Of a DNA stretch of 64,000 bases, positions 7,995-17,085 are shown piece after piece. Within the stretch, counting starts at the first letter, position 1. Each line of letters opens with the position of its first letter. The translations under genes were made by a program, and so were the position numbers. The DNA comes from DATFVJ01 sp963826515. GTDB taxonomy: Bacteria > Actinomycetota > Actinomycetes > Streptosporangiales > Streptosporangiaceae. The DNA is taken from NCBI GenBank assembly GCA_963826515.1, contig CAWGXI010000011.1, positions 1 to 64,000 of the forward strand. The letters run 5' to 3'. The notes beneath the pieces are model-generated. The model saw nothing but the letters and a program-made list of their open reading frames with translations. It was not told the origin of the DNA and searched no databases.

Positions 7995-8972
7995 ATGTAC
8001 GCCATTGTCATAAGCAGCCCCGGTGGCCCTGAGGTGCTGAAGTGGGCGGAGGTTCCCGATCCGGAGCCGGGACCCGGCGAGGTGCTCATTGACATCGCCG
8101 CGAGCGCCGTCAACAGGGCTGACCTGCTACAACGCCAGGGCATCTACCCCCCGCCCGCAGGCGCGCCGCCATATCCAGGCCTTGAGTGCTCAGGCCGCAT
8201 CGCGGCAGCGGGGCCTGGCGTCACCGGCTGGTGTGCGGGCGATGAGGTGTGCGCGCTGCTGGCCGGCGGCGGCTACGCCGAGCGGGTCGCGGTGCCTGCC
8301 GGGCAGGTGCTTCCGGTGCCCGACGGTGTGCAGGTGACCGACGCCGCAGCCCTGATCGAGGGTGTGTGCACCGTCTGGGCCAATGTGTTCCAGCTTGCCA
8401 AACTGGCGCCCGGGGAGACTGTCCTTGTGCATGGCGGCGCCAGCGGCGTCGGCACGATCGCGCTGCAACTCGCCCGGGCACGCGGCGCACGGGTGCTTTG
8501 CACCGCTGGCTCGCCGGAGAAACTCACCAGATGCGAACAACTCGGCGCAGACCGGGCGATTTCCTACCGTGACGAGGACTTCGCGGCGGTAGTCAGGGAA
8601 TTCACCTGCGGCACCGGCGCGGACGTGATCCTGGACATCATGGGCGCCAGCTACCTGGCCCGCAATATCGAGTCGCTCGCAGTAGGCGGCCGTCTGGTGG
8701 TGATCGGGCTGCTGGGCGGCACGAGTTCCGAGCTCGACCTGCGCACGCTGCAGTTGAAGCGCGCGAGCCTGCACGCCACCATGCTTCGTTCCCGGCCGCT
8801 CGCCGAGAAGGCTGCCATCGTGGCCGGGGTCCGCGAGCACGTCTGGCCGCTGGTCGAGGCGGGGAAGGTGCGGCCGGTGATCGACCGCGTGCTGCCGATG
8901 AAGGACGCGGCCGCGGCGCACCAGGTGATCGAAGCAGGCCAGCACGTCGGCAAGGTTCTCCTCGTCACCTGA
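7995..8972 (+). CDS. NAD(P)H-quinone oxidoreductase (PIG3/zinc-free MDR)
   Basis: This 325-residue protein is the usual length for quinone oxidoreductases of the medium-chain dehydrogenase superfamily. The N-terminal GroES-like half contains VNRADLLQRQGIYPPPAGAP, characteristic of the PIG3/TP53I3-type subgroup. The Rossmann half has HGGASGVGTIALQLARARGA near residue 146, the NADPH-binding loop. No structural-zinc cysteine cluster is seen, as expected of this subgroup. It would reduce quinones or enones with NADPH in the cytosol. ATG at 7995 fits the conserved MYAIVIS start. It is divergent from the MinD-like gene and followed by a small hairpin. Confidence 0.9.
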   Translation: MYAIVISSPGGPEVLKWAEVPDPEPGPGEVLIDIAASAVNRADLLQRQGIYPPPAGAPPYPGLECSGRIAAAGPGVTGWCAGDEVCALLAGGGYAERVAVPAGQVLPVPDGVQVTDAAALIEGVCTVWANVFQLAKLAPGETVLVHGGASGVGTIALQLARARGARVLCTAGSPEKLTRCEQLGADRAISYRDEDFAAVVREFTCGTGADVILDIMGASYLARNIESLAVGGRLVVIGLLGGTSSELDLRTLQLKRASLHATMLRSRPLAEKAAIVAGVREHVWPLVEAGKVRPVIDRVLPMKDAAAAHQVIEAGQHVGKVLLVT

Positions 8973-9043
8973 GCGCGACATGAGTCCTAACGGCTGTCGC
9001 ATGGCGCGCCGCCCGCAGCGCAGCGAGGGGTCCGGGGGGCTCG

Positions 9044-9060
9044 TCCCGCACAGAGCGGGA
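9044..9060 (+). terminator. Hairpin between qor and bpa
   Basis: A six-base stem tcccgc/gcggga with a five-base loop lies 72 bases after the oxidoreductase stop. There is no U-tract. It could end the upstream transcript. Confidence 0.35.
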
Positions 9061-9171
9061 TCGGCAGCGAACGCGCTGGAACGTGTCTCGGTCCGCTGCT
9101 TGATGGGTGCGGCGCTGCCCTGATCGCCGCCCGGGGTGCGAGCACGCAGCAGCGTCCGCCAGACTTAGGGG

Positions 9172-9717
9172 ATGAACGACCGGATGAAGACAGAACAGCA
9201 GCAGCCAGAGGTCGTTGTGGTCAGTCCCGAGGGCATGGCCATCGAGAGTTCCGGACGCGATGACCAAGAGACCAGCGAGCGTCCGGTCACCGAGATGGTC
9301 GAGCAGCCGGCCAAGGTGATGCGGATCGGCAGCATGATCCGCCAGCTGCTCGAAGAGGTGCGCGCCGCGCCGGTTGACGAGAAGAGCCGTGCCAGGCTCA
9401 AGGAGATCCACGAAAGCTCGATCAAGGAGCTGGAGGACGGGCTGGCCCCCGAGCTAGTCGCGGAGCTTGAGCGGCTCTCGCTCCCGTTCACGGAAAACGA
9501 GCTGCCGAGCGAGTCAGAGCTCCGGGTGGCTCAGGCGCAGCTGGTGGGATGGCTGGAAGGGCTCTTCCACGGCATCCAGACCACGCTCTTCGCGCAGCAG
9601 ATGGCGGCTCGTGCACAGCTGGAGCAGATGCGGCGGGCGCTGCCGCCTGGGATGATGCAGGCCCCAGAAGATGGTCCGCACACGCCGCCGCCAGGATCGA
9701 CTGGTCCCTACCTGTGA
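9172..9717 (+). CDS. bpa: Bacterial proteasome activator Bpa
   Basis: The 181-residue protein matches the Bpa/DUF2587 family. A variable acidic N-terminus is followed by VMRIGSMIRQLLEEVRAAPVDE, then ELVAELERLSLPFTENELPSESELRVAQAQLVGWLEGLFHGIQTTLFAQQMAARAQLEQM, the four-helix ring former that docks on the 20S proteasome independently of ATP. In mycobacteria the last residues are GQYL, the HbYX-like gate-opening tail. Here they are GPYL after a proline-rich linker. It is monocistronic. A 20S proteasome would be expected elsewhere in the genome. Confidence 0.9.
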   Translation: MNDRMKTEQQQPEVVVVSPEGMAIESSGRDDQETSERPVTEMVEQPAKVMRIGSMIRQLLEEVRAAPVDEKSRARLKEIHESSIKELEDGLAPELVAELERLSLPFTENELPSESELRVAQAQLVGWLEGLFHGIQTTLFAQQMAARAQLEQMRRALPPGMMQAPEDGPHTPPPGSTGPYL

Positions 9718-9834
9718 CGGCCGCCCACTCAAGATCGAGGCCCGTACGGCGCCGGATCTGGCGCCTAACCGGCCGTCGCGCGCGGCTTCGGCGGGCGGGG
9801 CAGCCGGACGGGAGCGGCGCCGTTCATCGCCTGG

Positions 9835-10767
9835 CTAGACCCGGCCGTAACGGAGGCGGGCCAGCCACGCAGTGGCGTCAGCGAACTCCGCGTCGGACGT
9901 GCCAGCACGCACCTGGGTGATGCCGCCATCGCGACGCGGGTAGCTGCCGAGGAAGCGAACGTCCGCGCAGACCCGGCGCAGGCCCATCAGGGCCTCACCG
10001 ACCCGCGCGTCGTCGATGTGCCCTTCGCAGTCGATCGAGAAGCAGTACCTGCCAAGCACGTCGCCGGTGGGCCTGGACTCGACCCGGGTAAGGTTCACTC
10101 CGCGCACCGCGAACTCGGTGAGAATCTCCGCCAGGGCACCAGGATGATCGGCGGCGAGGAACGCAGCCAGTGAGGTGCGGTCCGAGCCCGTCCGCGCGGG
10201 CAAAGGCCCGGGCAGGCGGACCACGACAAACCGCGTCACCGCCCCGTTGTGGTCGCTGACGTCGTCCGCAAGCACATCGAGCCCGTACCTGGCTGCGGCG
10301 AACGCGCCTGCGAGCGCGGCACCGATCTGCCCGTCGGCGGCCTGCCGTGCCGCCTCCGCGTTGGACGCGGCGGGCCGCCACTCGGCGTCGGGCAGGTGTG
10401 CGGCCAGCCAGCGGCGGCATTGCGGCTGCGCGTGCGGATGGCCGCCGACTGTCTTGACCGCGTCGAGCCTGGTCCCAGGCCTGGCCAGCAGCGCAAACGT
10501 GACCGGCAGCAGGATCTCCGCGCAAATCACCAGATCATGACCGGTCGCGAGTTCGTCGAGCGTGGCCGTGACCGCGCCCTCCACCGAGTTCTCGATCGGC
10601 ACGACCGCGCGCACCGCCTCGCTCTTGCGTACGGCGTCGAGCGCCGCCTGCACGCTCGGATACGGTATGGGCTCGGCCTGCGCAGCCTCATCCATGCTGC
10701 GCAGAGCGGCCTCGGTGAATGTACCTTCCGGGCCAAGGTAAGCGTACCGATCTGGCATGTCGCTCAT
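9835..10767 (-). CDS. pheA: Prephenate dehydratase
   Basis: The protein converts prephenate to phenylpyruvate in phenylalanine synthesis. The catalytic domain (residues 1-185) begins YAYLGPEGTFTEAAL and includes IPYPSVQAALDAV, VVPIENSVEGAV and the active-site GAVTRFVVV (TRF motif). A C-terminal ACT domain follows (HPGALAEILTEFAVRGVNLTRVES), with the ESRP phenylalanine-binding motif. There is no chorismate mutase domain, as in the actinobacterial monofunctional enzyme. ATG at 10765-10767 (MSDMPDRYAYLG) is preferred to the upstream ATG because the conserved region begins directly after it. Feedback inhibition by phenylalanine is expected from the ACT domain. Confidence 0.93.
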   Translation of the reverse strand: MSDMPDRYAYLGPEGTFTEAALRSMDEAAQAEPIPYPSVQAALDAVRKSEAVRAVVPIENSVEGAVTATLDELATGHDLVICAEILLPVTFALLARPGTRLDAVKTVGGHPHAQPQCRRWLAAHLPDAEWRPAASNAEAARQAADGQIGAALAGAFAAARYGLDVLADDVSDHNGAVTRFVVVRLPGPLPARTGSDRTSLAAFLAADHPGALAEILTEFAVRGVNLTRVESRPTGDVLGRYCFSIDCEGHIDDARVGEALMGLRRVCADVRFLGSYPRRDGGITQVRAGTSDAEFADATAWLARLRYGRV

Positions 10768-10885
10768 AATCTCACGGTGCTGCTCACGCACTACGCAGCT
10801 CTTCGCACCGCGCCGCTAATTTCGCACCGCAAATTTCGGTGATTGCATGGTCCCGGCCCTTTTGCCCGCCGCGCCCGATTGTGAT

Positions 10886-11576
10886 CTAGGTCGAATCTCC
10901 CCAGCACAGACAGCAGGATCGAACGGCGACCAGCCGCGCCGACGGTGCCAGCCATGATGCCGCGCCGTCGGCTAGCGCTCTCTCTTGCGCGCGACCGCTG
11001 CGCACGAAGGTCACGCCATCCTCTAGCCCGGCGCCCTGAGCAGGCACCGCCGGCAGGCTCTGGCCGAGGCGCGCAGAACGTACCGCCTGCTCCTCCTCGG
11101 GCGACAGCGACTGTGCACCTTGGCCGCCGGAGATGGCCTTCGCGTAGGTGCGGGTCTCGCTGCGCCCGTTGATCGACGTGAGCACGATGCCGTCGCCCGC
11201 GGCGTTGAGCATGGCTATGGAGAAGGACAGCTGGCCTGCCATTTCTTTGAGCGCGTCGTAACGCACCAGGGCGACGTCTCTGATCGCGCGGGGATCCAGC
11301 GAGCCGGTCCGTGCCGCTGCGGTCCCGTGCCGCTGCGGTCCCTGCCGCTGCGGTCCCTGCCGCTGCGGTCCCTGCCGCACCGGTGCCCGCGGCTCCGATC
11401 CCCGCCGCCGCAAGCTGGCTCCTGATGAGCTCGGTGTTCTCCGCGAGGATCTTGCCGGCTCGATTGTTCGCCGCGATCGCCAGCGTGACACCGGCCCCAC
11501 CGGCGAGCAGGCCAAGCACAGAAAGGACGACCACTATCACAAGACGGAGCCTAGCGCCTCGCCCTTTTCCAGGCAC
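10886..11576 (-). pseudogene. DUF4446 membrane-anchored protein, frameshifted
   Basis: The N-terminus (frame starting 11576) is MPGKGRGARLRLVIVVVLSVLGLLAGG, a single membrane anchor, followed by NRAGKILAENTELIRSQLAAAG and an alanine-glycine-threonine repeat. The DUF4446 core (LDPRAIRDVALVRYDALKEM, LSFSIAMLNAAGDGIVLTSI, NGRSETRTYAKAI) continues in the next frame to 10886. One extra base within the 15-bp array at about 11312-11385 explains the shift. The function of DUF4446 is unknown. It often sits beside pheA in actinobacteria, and here it is directly upstream of pheA on the same strand. It is either a true frameshift by repeat slippage or a sequence error in a difficult repeat. Confidence 0.75.
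11312..11385. repeat. 15/16-bp tandem repeat in the DUF4446 gene
   Basis: About four to five copies of a gcggtccctgccgct-type unit occur. One copy carries an extra base and is the apparent site of the frameshift. Confidence 0.8.
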
Positions 11577-11602
11577 CTATATGGTCGATCTTTCCCAGCC
11601 AC

Positions 11603-13000
11603 CTATATGGCCGATCTGACCTGTTTCCTCCCCCCGCTTCCCGGCGGGAGGGCGGTCGGAGGCGTGCCCGGAGGAGCAGCGTCAGCGCTGGCGACCCCCC
11701 TGCGATGCGCCCAGGCGACGACCGGGATCAGCGCGATCGCACCCAGGCCGAATGAGCTTTGCACGATCCGCCCGGCAAGCTTGGGCAGCCAGCCGACCTT
11801 CATCAGCGACAGCCCCCACCACGGCACGGTAACCGCATAAAAGACAGTGATCGCGGCCGCTGCGGCAAGGCGGCGGCGATCCCTGCCGTCACCCGCCACC
11901 GCACCGATCACCACGACCACCCAGGCGAGATGGTGAATCCAGGCAACCGGCGAGAGCAGCACCGCGAGGAGCCCGGTGATGGCCACCCCTGCGATCTCGC
12001 CGCCGGCGCGCGCCACCCGGCGCGCGACAGCGAAGCCGGCCACGCCCACCACGACCGCCGCGGCCAGCCACAGCGCTCCAGGTGCCGCAGCAGGCAGGAA
12101 CAACCGCAGCATCATGCCGCGCAGCGACTGATTCGAGGTGCCCGTGTTGGAGCCCAGCCGGTTACTATCGAAGATCGCATTTGTCCAGTAGTAGAGCGAA
12201 TCCCTCGGCACCAGCAGGAAGGCGCCAAGCGTCCACGCCAGGGCCGCGGCAGCCGCGGTCGCGGCCGCGCGTCTGCGCCCTGAGATCCACAGATAGACGA
12301 TGAACACGCCGGGCACCAGCTTCACCGCTGTGGCGAGGCCGACGAGGGCGCCGCGTGGCCAGCGCGGAGAGACCGCCGCGCAGTCGGCGACGCACAGCGC
12401 GACGAGCAGGATGTCGACCTGGCCGAACCGGATCTGGTCCCGCATCGGGAAGAGATATGCGCACACGGTGAAGAGAGCGGCATACACGACAGGCGCGTGC
12501 CGCCCGGCGCGGGTGAGCAATGGCCGGAACGCATACGAGATCGTGACTGCGAGCGGCACATAGACGAAAGCCACCCAGACCGCCTGCGCGGCGGGCCAAG
12601 ACATCATCGCCAGCGGGACGGCGAACACAGCCGCGATCGGCGGATAAGTGAAGGGCAGCAGCTGCGGCGCCTGGGTGAGAATGTGATAGATGGGCTGACC
12701 GTGCAGCAAGCTGACCCCGCCGGTGCGGTATACATCCAGGTCGACCATGCGCTGGTCCGGCGGGTTGGTCAGGTAGCCGAGCACGAGCCGCGACACCAGC
12801 GCCAGGGCCGCGGCCCAGGCGAGCATAGCGGGTGTGCCCCGCCGCATCCGCCGCGATAGAGCCAGCCGCGGCGCGGCTAGCCGAGGGCGGTCCGGACCGC
12901 GAACGGTCGTGGGGGCTGACACTGAGCCATTGTGCACCGCCCCAGATCCAGAACGGCTGCCGCGGGACGCGGCGGGGTGCGATTCCCGCGCCTCGCTCAT
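11603..13000 (-). CDS. GT87-type mannosyltransferase (GT-C)
   Basis: This 465-residue protein has a cytosolic R/P-rich N-terminus (about 55 residues) and roughly ten membrane helices. The pattern DQRMVDLDVYRTGG after the first helix, with the Asp of GT-C enzymes, and FTYPPIAAVFAVPLA, QIRFGQVDILLVAL and NTGTSNQSLRGM are typical of the GT87/DUF2029 family. That family uses polyprenyl-phosphate-mannose on the outer membrane leaflet (for example mycobacterial PimE). Acceptor unknown; likely a phosphatidylinositol mannoside or lipoglycan. Its ATG overlaps the stop of the upstream mannosyltransferase by four bases, so it is the third gene of a coupled operon. Confidence 0.85.
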   Translation of the reverse strand: MSEARESHPAASRGSRSGSGAVHNGSVSAPTTVRGPDRPRLAAPRLALSRRMRRGTPAMLAWAAALALVSRLVLGYLTNPPDQRMVDLDVYRTGGVSLLHGQPIYHILTQAPQLLPFTYPPIAAVFAVPLAMMSWPAAQAVWVAFVYVPLAVTISYAFRPLLTRAGRHAPVVYAALFTVCAYLFPMRDQIRFGQVDILLVALCVADCAAVSPRWPRGALVGLATAVKLVPGVFIVYLWISGRRRAAATAAAAALAWTLGAFLLVPRDSLYYWTNAIFDSNRLGSNTGTSNQSLRGMMLRLFLPAAAPGALWLAAAVVVGVAGFAVARRVARAGGEIAGVAITGLLAVLLSPVAWIHHLAWVVVVIGAVAGDGRDRRRLAAAAAITVFYAVTVPWWGLSLMKVGWLPKLAGRIVQSSFGLGAIALIPVVAWAHRRGVASADAAPPGTPPTALPPGSGGRKQVRSAI

Positions 13001-14547
13001 GATCCGTGCGACCTTTCCGCGGATACTGGCAACTCTCCCAGATCATGCGGTTCAGGGCTGCGCCCGCGCGAGCCTGCCAGGCATGCGACCACGAGGGCCA
13101 CGGTGAGCGCGGCGAGAATCGCCGGGGTTACGCCGGTGCGCACGACCGACTGCATCCAGCCGAGACCGGCCGGCAGTGGCACGGCAGGCCGGGCGATGGC
13201 CGGCAGGTAGCCGACCGCGAGGGTCGCGGTGCGCGCGAGCACCAGCCAGTCCACCCACGACCACGCGATCAGGGGAAGCATCGCCCAGGCGAGCGTGTCG
13301 TACCACGGCAGCACGTAGGGCCACGCGAACAGCCACGCTAGCGTGAACGCCAGCGCAGCCCTCGCGGCCACCTGGGTGCCAGCTGTCCCTCCAGCCCCGC
13401 CCGGGTCCGCGTCTTGCAGGTCACGCGGGCCCGGCAGGCCGCGGAGCAGCAGCGCGAGCAGGACGAGTGCCACGATCACCGACCCGGCAGAGACCAGCGT
13501 GCCGGCCGTCCCGTGCCCGTACGCAGCCTGCAGCGCAGTCCGCACCGCGCGCCAGGGCGAACCGATCGAAACGAAGTTCCCGCCTGCCGCCACCTGCCGC
13601 AGCACGTGCGGGCCCCCAGCGGCCAGTGCGATGCCTGCCACCACCACGAATCCGATGGCGAGGCCGGCCAGCCACCGCAGGCGCCTGTGAGCGGCCCAGG
13701 CCAGGCCACCACCTGCCAGCGCCGCGGTCAGCTTGACCGCCGCCCCGAGCCCGGTGAGCGCCCCCGCGGCCACGCACCGGGCAAGCCCGTGCCAGCGCGC
13801 GGAGCCGTTCGGGCTGATCGGTCCGAACACTGCGACGGCGGCGACGGTGAACAACGCCGCCTGCGTGTCAACGTGCGCGCCGGCAACAAGCTCGTAGAGC
13901 AGCAGGGGGTTGAGCGTCCACAGCATGGCGGCGCGGAGCTGGCGGCCGCGATCACCGCGGGCGAGCCAGTGCAGCAGCAGGCCCGCACCGGCGAATGCCG
14001 CCAGGTTCAGCAGCGAGAGCATGAACACGGTCAGCCGGACCGACGTGCCGCCGATCAGCGAGGCGAGCGCCTGGCCGGCGGTGGCGAGCGGTCCGTAGAC
14101 GGACGGGGTTGTGCGCCAGTCCTCTACCGCCCGGCCGATCGGGTCGTGACCAAGCACGCTCGGACCCGTCGCATAGGGGTCATGCCCGGTCACCAGCATG
14201 CGCCCGTACGCCGCGTAACTGAGGTGATCGGCGGATCCGAATGGTGGCAGCAAGACGAGCACGACCGCCGCGACGACGCCCGCGGCCGCGAGCGCGCGGG
14301 GCGACGGCGCCCATCCGCGCCGTGCCGCGTGCATGCACAGGCCGAGCCCCAGCGTGCCGGACACCAGGGCGGCCGCCGCGAGTGCCACGGCAAGGTAGGC
14401 GGAGGGGTGCGTGACGAGCGAAAAGGGCGGCTGGCCCGGTCGCCCGGGCAGCGGCGGCTCCATCGCCGAGGGGCCGAGCAGGGCCACGGTGATCGTCAGC
14501 CCAATGCTCGTCCCGGTCGTGGCAAGACCGGCTGGGCCGGTTTTCAT
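12997..14547 (-). CDS. MptB-like alpha-1,6-mannosyltransferase (GT-C)
   Basis: The protein is 516 residues with about twelve membrane helices. PPFGSADHLSYAAYGRMLVTGHDPY, with the GT-C aspartate in the first extracytoplasmic loop, then WRTTPSVYGPLATAGQALASLIGG and WTLNPLLLYELVAGAHVDTQ are characteristic of the polyprenol-phosphomannose-dependent alpha-1,6-mannosyltransferases (MptA/MptB group) that build lipomannan or similar cores. The choice between MptA and MptB cannot be made by eye. It is coupled by 4-nt overlaps to the GT2 gene upstream and the GT87 gene downstream. The likely division of labour is that GT2 makes the lipid donor or primes it and the two GT-C enzymes use it outside. Confidence 0.85.
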   Translation of the reverse strand: MKTGPAGLATTGTSIGLTITVALLGPSAMEPPLPGRPGQPPFSLVTHPSAYLAVALAAAALVSGTLGLGLCMHAARRGWAPSPRALAAAGVVAAVVLVLLPPFGSADHLSYAAYGRMLVTGHDPYATGPSVLGHDPIGRAVEDWRTTPSVYGPLATAGQALASLIGGTSVRLTVFMLSLLNLAAFAGAGLLLHWLARGDRGRQLRAAMLWTLNPLLLYELVAGAHVDTQAALFTVAAVAVFGPISPNGSARWHGLARCVAAGALTGLGAAVKLTAALAGGGLAWAAHRRLRWLAGLAIGFVVVAGIALAAGGPHVLRQVAAGGNFVSIGSPWRAVRTALQAAYGHGTAGTLVSAGSVIVALVLLALLLRGLPGPRDLQDADPGGAGGTAGTQVAARAALAFTLAWLFAWPYVLPWYDTLAWAMLPLIAWSWVDWLVLARTATLAVGYLPAIARPAVPLPAGLGWMQSVVRTGVTPAILAALTVALVVACLAGSRGRSPEPHDLGELPVSAERSHGS

Positions 14548-15281
14548 CCGCGGGTGGGCGGTGATCCGCTTGGCAAAAGGGCCCGCCTGGCCGCGAGCGC
14601 GGCAGTCACGTCAGCGAACTGGCGGGCGCGGTGCAACTTGCCGTGCCAGTCGGCGCCCGTCGCCCGGTGCGCCAGATCGACCTCCACCTCGGTCACCCGC
14701 AGGCCGCGCCGCAGCAGATCGATGGTGAGCGCGGTCTCCGCACCGAATCCCCTGGCGAGCGGCCGCGCCTTCTCGAAGGCCCCCCTGGTCAGGCAGCGCT
14801 GGCCATTGAGCGGCTGGGTTGGCTGCCAGCCGGTCGCCCGCTGGATGCCCGAGCCGGACAGCCGCACCACGAAACCGTGCCCGCCGAGCTTCACCCGGTT
14901 CGCGAACTTCGCGATCGTCATGTCGGCCGTCCCCGCGCGAATGGGCTCGATGAGCGGAAAGGCATTGCAGGCCGTCTCGGCGAGATCAGCGTCAAGGAAC
15001 AGCAGGTACCGCTGCGTGCTACGGCGCTCCACGGCGTCGAGGAGGCGGACGGCCTCCGCGCCGGTCTCCATGGCCGCGCCCTTGCCGCGGCTCCTGCCAT
15101 GCCGCACCACGTGGGCGCCCGCCGCCTCCGCCACGTCCGCGGTGCCGTCACGTGAGCCATCGTCCACGACGATGACGAGGTCGGCCCCTGGCAGCGCCGC
15201 CGCCGACACGACCGTCGCGTGAATACGGTCGCACTCATCCCTGGCAGGAATGACTACCGCGGTGTCACCGGTCTGGGACAT
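14544..15281 (-). CDS. GT2 family glycosyltransferase
   Basis: This 245-residue GT-A enzyme has TAVVIPARDECDRIHATVVS, ADLVIVVDDGSRDGTADVAE and YLLFLDADLAE (the DxD motif), then GAETALTIDLLRRGLRVTEVEVDLAHRATG. The pattern resembles dolichyl/polyprenyl-phosphate sugar synthases and glucosyl-phosphoglycerate-type enzymes. There is no membrane domain. The conserved part begins right after MSQTGD, so ATG at 15279-15281 is chosen over the upstream in-frame ATG. It leads the three-gene glycosyltransferase operon with a 4-nt overlap into the next gene. Confidence 0.85.
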   Translation of the reverse strand: MSQTGDTAVVIPARDECDRIHATVVSAAALPGADLVIVVDDGSRDGTADVAEAAGAHVVRHGRSRGKGAAMETGAEAVRLLDAVERRSTQRYLLFLDADLAETACNAFPLIEPIRAGTADMTIAKFANRVKLGGHGFVVRLSGSGIQRATGWQPTQPLNGQRCLTRGAFEKARPLARGFGAETALTIDLLRRGLRVTEVEVDLAHRATGADWHGKLHRARQFADVTAALAARRALLPSGSPPTRG

Positions 15282-15379
15282 GTCGCCGATCCTAAAGCCT
15301 GTGCAGGTGCCCTCGCGCCGCGCAGTGGTGCATACGGCGCCTGCTGGCCAGGCCATGGCGGGACTTGCCCGGGAATGGG

Positions 15380-15730
15380 CTAACGGGCTGCGGCGCCCTC
15401 TCCTGCGGCCGTCGCGTCATCGACAACAGTGAACACCGAATCAAGCCCGGTTACCTGCAAGATCTTGCGCACTGCAGGTCGCGGGCTGGCGAGGTCGAGC
15501 CCGCCGCCGTGCTCACGTGCCCGCTTCATGGCGGCGAGCAGGACGTTCATGCCAGTGGAATCACAGAACTCGACCCCCGACATGTCAACCATGACCCGGA
15601 CCGGACGGCCGCCGTCCAGCACGGCGGTGAGCTCGCCCTGCAGCCGAGGCGCGGTGTACAGGTCGATTTCACCAGATACGGTAACGATCGCTTGATCACC
15701 CTGAGATTGGCTCGAGACCTTAAGCTCCAC
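15380..15730 (-). CDS. STAS-domain anti-sigma factor antagonist
   Basis: This single STAS domain of about 115 residues reads KVSSQSQGDQAIVTVSGEID, LYTAPRLQGELTAVLDGGRP and MVDMSGVEFCDSTGMNVLLA. DST supplies the serine/threonine that a partner kinase would phosphorylate. RKILQVTGLDSVFTVVDD ends the fold. It would release a sigma factor by binding its anti-sigma partner when unphosphorylated. GTG at 15728-15730, eight bases after AGGG, is the best start; a second GTG lies nine bases upstream. The anti-sigma-type ATPase nearby (about 16.96-17.57 kb) is a plausible partner, with arcA lying between them. Confidence 0.85.
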   Translation of the reverse strand: MELKVSSQSQGDQAIVTVSGEIDLYTAPRLQGELTAVLDGGRPVRVMVDMSGVEFCDSTGMNVLLAAMKRAREHGGGLDLASPRPAVRKILQVTGLDSVFTVVDDATAAGEGAAAR

Positions 15731-15798
15731 GTGCGGCACCCTACCGGCCCGTACGGCGCCTGGGCCAGACGGCTGCGCTGAGTGGACCACCAATCCAG

Positions 15799-17085
15799 TC
15801 AGCCACGCCGGGCGAAGTGCGGCGCGGGCATCACCGCCGCGGCCGCAGGCGCAGGTGGCTCCGTGACTGGTTCCCTGCTGACCGGGCACGTCATGCACCT
15901 GGGCCCGCCACGCCCGCAGGCAAGCTCACTACCCGGCACCCGGATCACCTCGATCCCCGCGGCTTCGAGTGTCGTGTTGGTGTCCACGTTGCGCTCGTAG
16001 GCGACGACCACCCGCGGCGCGATCGCGAGCATATTGCCGCCGTCGTCCCACTGCCCCAGGCCGGAAGCGACCGGATCCACGCCGGTGTCGATCACCCTGA
16101 GCCGGTCGATTCCCATCGCCTGCGCAGCGGCCTCGAGGAATGGCATGGGCCGCGATACTCGCAGCACGCCTGGACCTTCCGCGCGGACGGTGATCACGTG
16201 CGCGGTGAGCGTGTACGCGGCCGCCGGGAACATCACCACGGTGTCCACGTCGACCATCGTGCAGACGGTGTCCAGGTGCACGGACTCACGGTGGCCATCC
16301 ATCGGCACCGCGAGGACGGTATGCGCGAGCCCGGCATCGAACATGCGGCTGGCCAGGCGCTCCACCCCGGCGGAGGTCGTGCACCCGCCGGTGCCGACCG
16401 CGACGATTCCTGGGGCGAGCGCCAGCACGTCACCGCCTTCGAGCGGCTCGAGGCCAGGATGGTACAGGCGCTTGGTTCCCGCGAACCTCGGATGGTGGGT
16501 GTAGACGAGCTGCAGAAGGGCGGCCTCACGCTGCCTGATCGCCATGGCAGGGCTTGTGACCGCGACCCTGTCTCCGATCCACACGCTCGAGTCCCTGATG
16601 AACAGCAGATTGGGCAGCGGGTCGATGATGAACTCGTGTGGATCAAGAAGCTGGTAGACGACTCCGCGCCCTGGCTTGAGTTCTTCGTGCACAAGTCCGC
16701 CGACCAGAACCTGGGCGAGCCGCTCCGGAGCGAGGTCGCTGAGGTACGACCGGAGGTAGCCGCGCAATTCGTCGCCTAGCCTCCCGTCGCCGAGCAGGGT
16801 GCTGATCGCCTCGCTGCGGGCCGGCTGGTACTCGAGGGCATCTTGCAGGAGCTCGGTGAGATAGCGGACCTCGGCGCCGCAGCGCCGCAGCGCCGCAGCG
16901 AACACGTCGTGCTCCTGCTGGAGGCGGCCGACCCAGGGAATGGCGGCGAACAGCAGCTTGGCGCTACTTCGTGGGGTTATCCGGCGCAGCTCCAGACCCG
17001 GACGATGCAGCAGGACTGTGCCGAGCCGGCCGACCTCGCTGTCCACCCCGTGGGTGTGGCTCACGGTCACCCCCGGATCCTTCAC
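15799..17085 (-). CDS. arcA: Arginine deiminase
   Basis: The enzyme hydrolyses arginine to citrulline and ammonia. Its 428 residues match the family length. SEVGRLGTVLLHRPGLELRRITP opens the conserved region. PLPNLLFIRDSSVWIGDRVA, EGGDVLALAPGIVAVGTGGCTT and HLDTVCTMVDVDTVVMFPAA give the substrate-binding Asp/His residues, and GRGGPRCMTCPVSRE carries the catalytic Cys. A proline-alanine-rich tail follows it. No ornithine carbamoyltransferase or carbamate kinase gene is adjacent, so a full ADI energy pathway is not visible here. The start region overlaps the end of the upstream ATPase frame by 122 bases. An internal GTG (VSHTHGVDSEVG) would shorten this only slightly. Confidence 0.9.
   Translation of the reverse strand: MKDPGVTVSHTHGVDSEVGRLGTVLLHRPGLELRRITPRSSAKLLFAAIPWVGRLQQEHDVFAAALRRCGAEVRYLTELLQDALEYQPARSEAISTLLGDGRLGDELRGYLRSYLSDLAPERLAQVLVGGLVHEELKPGRGVVYQLLDPHEFIIDPLPNLLFIRDSSVWIGDRVAVTSPAMAIRQREAALLQLVYTHHPRFAGTKRLYHPGLEPLEGGDVLALAPGIVAVGTGGCTTSAGVERLASRMFDAGLAHTVLAVPMDGHRESVHLDTVCTMVDVDTVVMFPAAAYTLTAHVITVRAEGPGVLRVSRPMPFLEAAAQAMGIDRLRVIDTGVDPVASGLGQWDDGGNMLAIAPRVVVAYERNVDTNTTLEAAGIEVIRVPGSELACGRGGPRCMTCPVSREPVTEPPAPAAAAVMPAPHFARRG

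Noticed and set aside
13414..15222. 602-codon plus-strand frame across the glycosyltransferases
   Set aside because: Antisense shadow of genes with clear GT-C and GT-A motifs.
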